Of a stretch of DNA of 64,000 bases, positions 12,949-25,800 are shown piece after piece; position 1 is the first letter of the stretch; every line of letters begins with the position of its first letter. The position numbers and the translations under genes are program-made. The stretch comes from Babylonia areolata. Lineage: Eukaryota; Mollusca; Gastropoda; Neogastropoda; Buccinidae. The stretch spans positions 29,431,370-29,495,369 of the forward strand of contig NC_134887.1 of the NCBI RefSeq assembly GCF_041734735.1, read 5' to 3'. The notes under the pieces are model-generated. The model did no database searches. It saw only the letters and a list, made by a program, of their open reading frames with translations, and was not told the DNA's origin.

Positions 12949-15900
12949 GTGCAGGGTTTTGTGAGCGTGCTGGACACGCCGGGCGTGATGTATGTGTGGG
13001 ACCAGTGCTTCATGCAGTGCTGGAGGAACAGCGTCCTGCAGAACGTCTGTCTGGCCCTGCTGGAGCTGTCCCGGCACCGCTTCATGGAGGCCCGCAACTA
13101 CATCCAGATGAAGGAGGTGGGTGGGGTGGGGTTGGGGTGGGCGGGTTGTGACGGGCAAGGGATGTGGGGGGTTTGGTGGGGGGTGGGGGTGTGGTGATAA
13201 ATGGGCTAGGCGTTCTTTCGTAAAGAGTCGAAGATTGTCGTAGGTGGGGTGGGGGAGGAGGGGGGGGCGGGAGGGGGTGATGGCGAGGGGTGTTGTGTTC
13301 CTTCGTGATGAGTCAAAGGTTGTTGTAGGTGGGGGGTTAGGGGGAGTGATTGGGGAGGGGGGAGTTTAATGGGGTGTGGGTTGATGAAGGCGTGGGGTCT
13401 TCTTTTGTAAGGGTCGAAGGTTATTGTTGGTTGGGGGGTAGGGGGAGTGATTGGGGAGGGGGCGGTGTTTGGAGCTGGGGGGTGTGGGGGTTGATGAAGG
13501 CGTGGGGTGTTCTTTCATAAAGAGCCGAAGGTTGTGGGGGGGGTGAGGGCAGGGGAGGTGCGAGGACGGAAGTTGTAGGTGGGGAGGAGGGGGGGGGAGG
13601 ATACGGTAACAGGGTAACAGTGTATATATACAATGATGAGAAATTTTTAAGAAAGAAAGAGAGAGAGAGAGACAACAACAGCAACTCACACACACACACA
13701 CACACACACACATTGAATCACAACCTATATTCACATTTCCAAATGAGCGGTGATAGCTGTGCATGTTTGTTAGAAATGAAGAAAGTGAAAACTATGTTTA
13801 CAGGTCTTGAATGAAAGCTTATTTATGTTTGCACATTTCTAGTGTCATTGCTGTTGTGTTTGCACGTGTCGAATGATTGGCAATATAAGGAGAACTCTGG
13901 AGCTTTCTTTGTTTTTAGGAAGTCTTTGGGTTTGTTCCAATGCAGCTTTTATTTACCTGTGTGCTAGCTGAATCAGTATATTGGTATAAGGACAAGCCCA
14001 GAGCTTTCTTTGTTTTTAGGAAGTCTTTGGGTTTGTTCCAGTGCACCATGTGTGCAGGTTCCAATTATCTGTGCGCAAGCTGAATCGATAGCATAAGCAG
14101 CGTTGACGTGTTGAAATTGTGTACCTTGTTGTAAATGGAGAGGGGTACCGCTCTTTGATTGCTGTGGATGCTGACAGGTGTTTCTGAACGAGGGGTGCAA
14201 GCTGTACACCGTGGACATCCAGATGGCCTGGATCCACGTGGAGAACGGGAAGCACATCATGGACATCCCCTTCCTCAACAGACAGAGGCCCAGGTAAGCG
14301 TCTTGTGATTCTGAGGGCAGCGTGAAACACTGCATTGGCGGGGGGTGCGGTGGTGGGGGGGGGATAGGGGGGGGTTTACTTACTGTAGATTTCCGTATTG
14401 GCACTTCTGCTGTTTGCCCTTATTCCCCCACAGCACCGGCTAAAAAAAAACCCAAAAAGACCACAGCCACGAACAGCTTGACCTTAAGGGCGTAAAGCCG
14501 ATTGGTCGTTAAACTCAACTCTACCATACCGCTAAAAACTCAGGTGTCAAACCCAGAAGCACCCATTATTTGCGCCCGCTAAACATGGGCGTACAATGGG
14601 CGCAGCCGTTGTTGTTTACATAAATCAAATTTTTGTGAGAGTCGCTGCCTCGTTTTCACCACTTCCTGCTGGACATTTTGAGCTTTGCAGGGTCCGAGTT
14701 GGTGAAGTTTTGCCAAAGTTAATGATTTTTCAGTGTTGCAAGGTCCGTCACCCCTGCCCATGACATTGTCATCATTATCGGCATCATCAGCATCTTGGGC
14801 AGAAAAAGTTGTTGCTGCTGTTTCAGTTGACATACATCAGTTGCAGTTGCCCCCTTTTTTTTTCTTTTCTTTTTTGATCTTTTTGACTCACTTGTGTAAA
14901 CAAAGCGAGTCTATGTTTTAACCCGGTCATCTTGTTTAAAACAATAGTGCACCTCTGGGATGGGCACAAAAAAATAAATAATGAAGCCTAATTATATGCA
15001 AACTGCATTTACTGTTATATTTATATTTTTTGTATTCTCCAAACCTGGCACTTTGATCTGATATTCTGACCCAACAGCAAGAGCAGTCATTATTATCATT
15101 TTTTTGTTCAAACAGGAACTTCTTTTGCTAAGCATGGAAGTTTTATGTATTTTGCAAACGTTTTGGTGCAGATAGTAAAGAAGGGAAATTACTCTGTAAT
15201 TAATGCTATGGGACTTAATTTGCTTTAAACTGATCTTTCTCATCTTAAACATTACATTTTGAAATTATACTCAATACATAAAAAGCTTGTGTGTTTTACT
15301 CGCAGTCACAAGTGAGTCTTGAAGGCCTTGCCTCTCTTGTTTTATAACTTTGTTTTCTCTCACCACTTTAGGTTCAGAGTGGTTAACGCAAATGTGGTTC
15401 AAATCCACTCGCATGAAGCTTCAACGTTCGTTGCTTCTGTTCTTCTCGTGTGATGCTTTGGTTCCATGGGGTTCTCTCAGAAGAACAGTATCCCCATGTA
15501 CATTTATACATATAGATAAACATATTAATCAGTTATGTAATTATTATAAGATAAAATAAGAAGAAGATGAAGATGCATAGTGTATGCATAAACCCAACAT
15601 GCTGGCCAGGACTCAAGATCCTAGAAATTCAAATTCTTCTTCTTCTTTAGTTTAATGTCTTCCACTTTAAGTGATATTAGTATTCAATTTCTAAAACTAT
15701 ACACGTGTACAGTTCTAAAACTATTCCTCTATGGATATATATATATATATATATATTTTTTTAATGATTACCTTTTTTTCTTTATTTTTAAAACAGATGA
15801 AGCGTAGCCTTTATGTGGATCAGTCTGCTCGCTTTAAAAACCTCCTTGAAAGTGAAAGTGAAAGCGTTGCATTGTTGCAGCACCCCAGGCTCCCGTCTGA

Positions 15901-16413
15901 GCGTGGCACAGTCGGTGGCCACCACCTCGGCCTCGGGACCGGGACTACTGCAGACATTCGGCGTCAAGCGACTGCAGGCCAAACTGATCGTCCCCGCGGA
16001 GATGATACAGAGGGTGGGTGGGTGTGTCACGTCTTGGGAGTGCGGTTTAAAAGAAAGAGTGAAAAAAGATAAGATAGATAGACTGACAGAAAGACGGATG
16101 GACGGATTGACCGACAGACGCTGGGCAGACTGACCGAAGATCTGTAAGTGATGATAATGTGAATGTATATGTAGCACCTGTTCTCTAAATGGGGCTCTAG
16201 GTACTTTACAAAAAAAAAGGTAAGCACACACACAAACGTAAGTGCATGCACACACACGTAAGCACACAGACTCACATACGCACGCGCGCGCACACACACA
16301 TGTACACACTCACACACACACACACACACACATGCACACACACACACACACACACACACTCTCATGCACACACTCACACAGACACAAACACACTCACACA
16401 CATGTACACACAC

Positions 16414-16469
<56 letters not shown>

Positions 16470-19400
16470 ACATGCACACACTCACACACACACTTACACA
16501 CACGCACACACACACACACACGCACACACGCAAGAAGTACACACTGAAAGCAAATGGAGTGGTGTTCTACATCAGTTGAAACAAGCGTGTGTGCATGCAT
16601 TCTCAGTCTAATATCATCATCTTAGGTGAACAGACTATAAATAACTAAACGATGCATGCATGCAGGAGCCGTGGCTGACCTCCCTGGACCCCGAGGGGCT
16701 GAAGCTTCGCTGCAGCGTCCACTTCGGCAGCGTCCAGCTCAACAGCCGCATCTCCACCCACCCACCCACGCTCCTCTCCGCCGACCGCGACGCCTACGGC
16801 AACATGGTCTACCGCTTCAGCTTCCGCGGTGAGCGCTACGTGTACGGCAACTTTGACCTGGGGCAGTACGATGTGGAGAGCGAGCTGGGGGCGTCCCCCT
16901 TCGCCATCCTTAGTCTGGAGTACATGAGGCCTGGGACGTCCAAGTCTCCCGGTAAGGGGGGTGGGGGGGGGTGTTGTTGTGAGGGGTTGTGTGTGTGTGG
17001 GTGTGTAATCTGGTATGTGGGTGCGTGTGTGTGTGTGTGGGGGGGGGGCTTGGGGGGGGAGGTGTATGCAAAGGAAAAAAAAAAGAAAAAAAAAAAGGAT
17101 GGTGCTGCATTGTGGTGACACGCTCCCCCCAAGGGAGAGCACCCCGAATTTCAAACAGAGGAATCTGTTGTTACAAAAAAAAAAAAAAGTAATACAACAC
17201 AACACAACACAGTGCAACATAACACAACACAATGCAACCCAACACAACGTCACACAACACGATACGACACAATGCAACACAACAATAAAGTACTACTACA
17301 ACAACTCGAGGCCTGACTAAGCGTGTTGCGCTGCGTTGCTGGGTCAGGCCTCTGCTTGGCAGATGCGGTGTAGTGTATATGGATTTGTCAGAAGGCAGTC
17401 ATGCCTCCTTGAATAACTGAACTGAGCTGAACAGCAAAACACAAAACAATAGTACACAAAAACAAAACAAGACATCACAACAACACATCATAACACAACA
17501 CATCACAACAACACAACAACACATTACAACAGCACATCACAACAACACATCATAACACAACACGTCATAACTCAACCCATCGCAAACCAACCCAACCCAA
17601 CTCATACCTGCTTACAGGTTTGAGCCTGCTGGCCAGACAGGCGCAATAGCCGGGTGGTTAAAGCGTTGGACTGTCAATCTGAGGGTCCCAGGTTCGAATC
17701 ACGGTGACGGCGTCTGGTGGGTGAAGGGTGGAGATTTTTACGATCTCCCAGGTCAACATGTGCAGACCTGCTAGTGCCTGAACCCCCTTCGTGTGTATAT
17801 GCAAGCAGAAGATCAAATACGCACGCTAAAGATCCTGTAATCCATGTCAGCGTTCGGTGGGTTATGGAAACAAGAACATACCCAGCATGTACACCCCCGA
17901 AAATGGAGTATGGCTGCCTACATGGCGGGGTAAAAATGGTCATACACGTAAAAGCCCACTCGTGTGCATATGAGTGAACGTGGGAGTTGCAGCCCATGAA
18001 CGAAGAAGAAGAAGAAGAGCCTGCTGGCCATGGGTCATGGGGGCCTGCTGTGCCAGGGTGGGGCAGAGGCGGGTGTATAAAATACATTTCAGAGCAACAC
18101 AGCACAATGCGAACAACATAACACGACAACACAAGTTTCAGTTTCTCAAGCTGGCGTCGCTGCATTTGGACGGTTCCACATAACGCTGCACCACATCTGC
18201 TGGACAAATGCCTGACCAGCAGCGTAACCCAACATGCTTAGTCAGGCCTTTAGTCACGTGTTTATGTATATCTTTGTGCCTATCAAGAGTGGTTTTCTTC
18301 CTCATAATTTGCCTGAAGACAACACCTGTGTTGCCGTGGGTTCTTTTTCAGTGCGCCAAGTGCATGCTGCACAAAGGCACCTCGGTTTATCATCTCATCT
18401 TAATGACTAGCGTCCAGACCACCACTCAAGGTCTAGTGGAGGGGGAAAAAATACTGGCAACTATGGGATTCAAACCAGTGCGCTCAGATTCCCTCGCTTC
18501 CAAGGCAGACGCGTTACCTCCAGGCTACCACTCCACAACACTACCAGTAACAAGTGTGTGTGGCTTGCAGTTTTATTTTCCAGTCAAACTTGGGAGAAAA
18601 AACGAGACTGGGATTCAAACCCAGACCCTCACTGACACTGTATTGGCAAGCAAGTATCTTAACCATTCTGCACCATCCTCCTTGTATACAGTACAGTACA
18701 GTACAGTACAGTAAATGCAGTACAATACAATACAGTGCAATACAATTCAATTCAATGCAGTACAATAGAACACAATACAATGCAATGCATTACAGTACTG
18801 TACAGTGCAATACAATTCAATTCAATGCAGTACAATAGAACACAATACAATACAATGCATTACAGTACTGTACAGTGCAATACAATTCAATTCAATGCAG
18901 TACAGTAGATCACAATACAATGCAATGCATTACAGTACTGTACAGTGCAATACAATTCAGTTCAATGCAGTACAGTAGATCACAATACAATACAATGCAT
19001 TACAGTACTGTACAGTACAATACAATACAATGCAATAAAGCACAGTGGAATACAGTACAGTGTAAATACAATATACAATACAGTGTAGTGCAATATGATA
19101 CAGTGTAATGCAGTGCAATACAATACAATATAGTGCAATGCAGTACAATGCAATACAATTCAATAAAATACAATGCAATGCTATACACTACTCCACAATG
19201 CAATACAATATAACACAGTGCAGTACAACACAGTACGACACAACACAACACAATACTTTACCTGCTCACAGGTGTGAACCTGCTGCCCATGGGGTGGTCG
19301 CGGGTGCCGCTGTTCCGGGGTGGGGCGGAAGGGGTGACGGCAGTGGACAAGTTTGTGCTGCTGGAGGGCGAGACCTGGGTGGCCCTGCACCCGGGGGACC

Positions 19401-19997
19401 TACCCGACAGCATCGTCAACGTGGCCCCGCCCACCCCTTATGACGGACAGGAAGGTTAGTGGTCGTGGATTTAAAAAAAAAAAAAAATTTCTTTTTGTCT
19501 ATTGGCAATGGCCAAGTGGTTAAAGGGTTCAACTTTCAATCAGAGGGTCCTGGGTCCAAATTTCGGTAACACTCCTGGTTTCGGGAAAAGGGTGGAGACT
19601 TCTCCAATCTCCGAGATCAACAAACCTGCTAGTGCCCAAACCCCCTTTCGTGTGTAAACGCACGCAGAAGATCAAATATGCATGTTAAATATCCCATGTC
19701 GGTGTTCGGTGGGTTATGGAAACAGGAACATACCCAGCATGCACAACCTCAAAAACAGAGTATGGCTGCCGACATGGCAGGGTAAAAACAAAACAGTCAC
19801 ACACATAAAAGCCCACTTGTATATAGAATAGAATACAATAGAATAGAATGTGTCTGGGGTCACAAGGAATATTGGGGGGGACAGTACATAACAAGATATG
19901 AACATAAATAAAAAATCATACACAGACACAGTAGAAATTAGGATACATACAAGTGCATATCAATATAAAAACTTGTGCATACTTAAACATGCACACT

Positions 19998-20051
<54 letters not shown>

Positions 20052-22796
20052 TTGAACCGAAGCTGCATATACGAGTGAACGTGGGAGTTGCAGCCCATGA
20101 ACAAGGAAGAAGAAGAACAAGATGTTTGTAGATCTGTTGTTAACAACATTGAGTGGGTTTGGGATTGTTGGACTTGTTTCATAGAGTTCAGGAGTGGGCT
20201 GTGGGGAGGGGTTGAACGGTGACTGTGACAGGTAATTCAGGAGGGATAGATTGTCATGCTGCCTTCTTCTTTGTTCTTTGTGACAGGTAATTCAGGAGGG
20301 ATAGATTGTCATGCTGCCTTCTTCTTTGTTCTTTGTGACAGGTAATTCAGGAGGGATAGATTGTCATGCTGTCTTCTTCTTCATTCTTGGACTGCCATTC
20401 CCATGTTCACTTATACACGAGTGGGCTTTTATGTATGTGATCTTTTTTTTACCCCCGCCATGTAGGCAGCCATGCTCTGTTTATTTTTGGGGTATGTTCT
20501 TGTTTCCATAACCCATCAAATGCTGACATGAATTACTGGATCTGAAAAGGAAGTTTAGGAGGCGGCGGGTTGGCGTTGTTGAGAGGGCCAGGAGCAGAGG
20601 GCCCAGAGTGTCAGCTAATCGATTGCGATCATGCCTTAATTTTAGCGCAATCACCCAATCGAGCGATATAATTATGTGACCTGGTTGGAGACATAATTTG
20701 ACAAAAAACAAGAGCGCCAGAGAATCAACAGACAGACAGAAAATAAGAAAAAAAACTTAGCCGTATGAAGAGCACAGGAACAGGAGTCATGATGGCTGCC
20801 TGAAAAAGAGGGCGCTAGTCAGGGGGCCAAAGGGGAGGTTACCTACTTCCAGGAGGTTATCGGCCGTAGCTACTTTCGTTTTCTCCGCATAGGCAGATAA
20901 TAGTTTGCACAGGACAGGAATTCAGACCCCTGCCGGAGTCTGCATAAGTGGGTCACGGTAAGTATGTTATTTAAACGTAATTTTAGATAGAAAATTTCCT
21001 TTTTTGATCTTTTGCATGCATATACACACTATGGGGGTTCAGGCACTAGCAGGTCTGCACTTATATTTGACCTGGGAGATTGGAAAAATCACCGCCCTTT
21101 ACCCACCAGGTGCTGTGACTGGGATTGGAACCCTGGACCCACAGATTGAAAGTCCTATGCTTTAACCTCTCGGCTATTGCACCTGTCATCGTCATGCTGT
21201 GATATTTAGCATTGTAACCAAGGCAAAGTGGTCAGCATCGTGGGCTGCTGACTGGGAGGACAATGGTTCAAGTCCATCCCATCAGAGGGTTTTTTTTTTT
21301 TAAGCCATGGCCGGTTCCTACACAGAGTTGAGTCTGCTATGGGCTGAAATGGAAAGACTGGCAGGGGTGTGGGGAGGAGAAGTTTTGTGTTGTATGATCA
21401 TGATGTGCTTTTCTTGAAGGGTTTGGCTACATTCACACTAATTCCAACCAGTTGCTGTTGACACAGCAACACACTTCAGTCAGACACAGCCAGTTGCTGT
21501 CAGCTTGACACGGCAACATACTTCAGTCAAACACAGCCAGTTGTCAGCCTGACATAGCAACACACTTCAGTCAGATACAGCCAGTTGCTGTCAGCTTGAC
21601 ACGGCAACATACTTCAGTCAAACACAGCCAGTTGTCAGCCTGACATAGCAACACACTTCAGTCAGATACAGCCAGTTGCTGTCAGCTTGACACGGCAACA
21701 CACTTCAGTCAGACACAGCCAGTTGCTGTCAGCTTGACACGGCAACACACTTCAGTCAAACACAGCCAGCTGCTGTCAGCTTGACACGGCAACACACTAC
21801 AGTCAGATACAGCCAGTTGCTGTCAGCTATGGCACTCTCCAGGCGAAAGAAAGAAACGAAAATTATTTGGATTCATGCTGCTTGTATCATTGAAGAGTTC
21901 CATCTCTTTGGACCAGCCATCCGTCTCATCTGTCTACACTAGACAAATCAGAAAGCTGGCTGGAGATGGCTGGTGGCCAGTGTAAACGTTTTATCGCCAG
22001 CATCAATCGCAAGAAAGCGCAAAAATGACATGGGGGTCTGGAGTCGACCGGAGGGAACGGAGGAAGTGGAGGAGACGGTGGGTTGGCGTTGTTGAGAGAG
22101 TCAGAAGTAGAGGGCCCAGAGTGTCCGCGAATCGATTGCGATCGCGCCTTACTTTTAGCCCGATCGCCCAATCGAGCCACATAATTTTGCGACCTGGCTG
22201 AAGACATAATTGGACAGAAAACAAGAACACCAGAGAATCGATAGACAGATAGAAAATATGAAAAAACTTAGCCGAATGAAGAGCACAGGAACAGGAGTAG
22301 AGATGGCTGCCTGGAAAAAGAGGGCGCTAGTCAGGGGGGCAAAGGGGAGGTTACCTACTTCCGGAAGGTTATCGGCCGTAGCTACTTTCGTTTTCTCTGC
22401 ATAGGCATATAGTAGTTTGCACAGGACAGGAATGTCAGACCTCTGCCGGAGTCTGCACTAGTGGGTCATGGTAAGTATGTTACTTAAACGTAATTTTAGG
22501 AAGAAAATTTCTTTTCATTGATTTCTGGCTGGATGCTGTCAGCAACTGGCTGGCCACAGTGTAGACCTAGCCAGAGAACTGTGCGGAAAGAATGACGATG
22601 TTTGAATAAGGTGAGGAGGATTGGTTCTTTGCATGTTGCTCAAGCGTCATCATCATTGTGTTGCTTGCATTACACTCTGGGCATCTTTTCCACTGTTAAT
22701 TTATCATCATCACTTCCAAGCAAGACTTGCTTGACAAGAGAAATTAGTCTTGCGCTTTTTTTTTTTTTCCCACAGCAGGCTTTAACATGTCTCTTT

Positions 22797-22827
<31 letters not shown>

Positions 22828-25800
22828 GTCTCTCTCTCTGTCTCTCTCTCTATCTATCCCTATCTGTCTGTCTCTGTCTCTGTCTGTGTCTTTCTCTCTG
22901 TCTGTCCCTATCTCTGTCTCTGTCTCTCTCTCTGTGTCTATCCCTATATCTCTCTCTCTGTCTATCCCTATCTCTGTCTCTGTCTCTCTCTCTATCTCTG
23001 TGACTATCCCTATCTCTCTCTGTGTCTCTCTATCTCTCTCTCTGTGTCTATCCCTGTCTCTCTCTGTCTATCCCTATCTCTCTCTGTGTCTCTCTCTATC
23101 TCTCTCTGTGTCTATCGGGGGGTGTGAGTTGTTGTTTCACACGTAAAGTCACGCTTAAAATGCTCTGTCAATCAACGGCTAATTTCAACAGATTCAAGAC
23201 TTACCTGAATCTTCAAATTTGGCGACTGACTCACTGAAGTGCAATGCCTTCTGGATGTACAGACTTCAGAGCAGCATGTGGCTGTTTTAACCCAATATTC
23301 CAACGTTTCATGTTGAAACGAGTTAGGCAAACGGTTGCAATGCGTGTCGCCATTCTGAAGTTGAAGTGCAGAGCAGACGGTGCTGTGTTAGGACTGCTCC
23401 TCTCCTATTTGTTTTGGGGCAGTTTACTTCTCCAGTGTGGGGACGTGGAGAGCAACCCTGGGCCCAACCCTTCTCAGAGCAGAGACAACATGAGGCAGAC
23501 CCGACTGGCCAGCTCAGGATCAGCCAGCTCCCGGTCTAGTATGGAGAGATCAGGCCACGCCCGTGACGCCGCCTCCAGTCAGCCCGAGAAAGAACCGACC
23601 TTGTCAGACCTCATGAGTAAGATGGACTTCTTGACCACACGGATGGACGCGGGGTTCGGTGAGGTGAAGCAGGACATACAGGTCCTACGAGAGGAGTACG
23701 CCGCCATGCAGGGAGAGATGAAAGGTCTACGGGAGGAGGTCGGAAGACTGCGGCAACAGAACCAAGACCTGACGCAGAAGCTGGAGGACCTGGAGAAGAA
23801 GACCGACGACCTGGAGGGAAGATCGAAACGGAACAACCTCATCTTCTACGGCCTGTCGCGAAGGGAAAATGAGACTCCTACGGACTGTGCAAATAGGTTG
23901 CAGGACCTTCTGACAGACCAGCTGGAACTACCTGAGGATGTCGAGTTTGACAGGGTGCATAGGTTGAGCGCCAAGCCAGACTCTCCTATAATTGCGCGGT
24001 GTGTCTTCTACAAGCAGAAACTGGATGTTCTTAAAGCCAAGAGCAAATTACAGGGGACCAACATCTTCGTGGGTGAGGATTTTTCAGCCAGAGTTAGAGA
24101 CATGAGAAAGAAGTTAACTCCCCACCTCAAGAAAGCAAAGAGTGACGGCAAGCGTGCTACCTTAGTGTACAACTACCTGCTGGTCGACGGCAAGCGCTAC
24201 ACTGTAGGTGATGATGACACGCTGGTGGAACTGAGATAGGAACTCGGCCGGTCCAAAAATTCACATGAAAATGTGTCCGTAGCAGTGGAGGGCGCTGACG
24301 CTGTTGTGACACCGGTTTCACCGGTTGTGTTGACCCAGTGCCTCGCGTTGACAGCACGTGAAACAAACCGTAAGTCCGTGGGCTGGGAGGAAAACTCAGT
24401 TGTGTGTGAAGTGTTTGAAAATAGAAATGTCACAGGGGTTGTTGGGTCAAGTGGAAATGAGCATGAAAACACTTTATCCACTGTACATGATTTGTGTGAT
24501 AATCTTGATAACTTTGATAATAAAATGAAGCCTTTTTCTTTTCTTCATTGGAACGTACATGGATTGATTTCGAAGATATCTGACAATGAATTTATCTCTT
24601 TTGTTTCTGGTTTTGATTTTGTATGTTTTGTGGAAACTTTTGTTGAATATTTTCAATCGCCTATGTTTACTGAATATACTGTTTACTGTAAACCTGCAGT
24701 CAAGTTGTCGTTACACGGGAGGCGGTCAGGTGGCCTTGTTTGCCTTGTAAAGAATGAAATTTGTTCGTTCGTTAAAACAGTTGATGTTGAATCTGATCTT
24801 TTCATTGCTTTCATAATCAGTAGATCATTGTTGGGCACAATGAGAGATGTAATGTATGTGTGTGTGTACATACCGCCTGAAAGCTCACCCTATTATAGTT
24901 ATTTTGATGTGGAAAATGGAATTTCTTTATTAGAAAATTTTCTATGTGATTGTTTGCTTCATGTAAAAGATGATGTGTTTGTGTTACTTAGTGGTGATTT
25001 CAACAGCAGAGTTTCGAATATTTCTTGTGATTTGGAGGAAAACATGTCTTCATTTGATGTTCAACATAAAAGTGGTCCACTGAATGTAAACAGAAATTCG
25101 GAAGATAATGTTTTGAACAATTATGGAAAGTTATTGCTTAATATGTGTACTGCTCTGAATTTGTGCATTATAAATGGTATGTGTCAGGGTGATCGTCAAG
25201 GTCACTACACGTTCATATCTGATAGCGGAAGCAGCGTTAATGACTATTTTTTAATGTCATGTGATTTATTTTTGAGTCTTTCTGATAACTGTGAATTATG
25301 TGTATATGAGAGAATCGAATCAGACCATATGCCTTTGGTATTATTTATTAGTTTCCCGAATAACAACCCAAACAGCGCACATGTGATGAATGCCTGTCGT
25401 GTGATTGAGAAAATTGTTTGGAATGATGTGTATGTTGATATATTTAGTGCTGCGATTTTTTCTGATGTAATGCAGGACCGTATGCAAAAGGCGATTAATT
25501 TAATTGATGTAGATATTAATGAAGCACTGCATGAATTTAACTGTAGCCTGAAAGAAGCAGCAACATGTATGAAGAAACAGGTGAGTATTGGCAGGAAAGA
25601 AAAAGAAGGCGATTGGTATGACATGGAATGCAAAGTTGCTAAAAGGAATGTTAGAAATTTATTGAATAGATTCCGTCGTACTCTGTCCAAACCAACACGT
25701 GAGTCCTTTTGTAAAGCTAGGAAAGAATACAAACGTCTTTTGAAAAGAAAAAAGAAGGAATACAATGATGGCCTATTAAGTGGATTACTTCAGTCTATAA

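Noticed and set aside
18690-19260. Minus-strand Cys/Ile/Leu-rich frames
   Set aside because: They derive from the ACAGT/ACAAT tandem repeat.
22602-23146. Leu/Ser-rich frames that look like membrane proteins
   Set aside because: Translation of the TCTCTG microsatellite.
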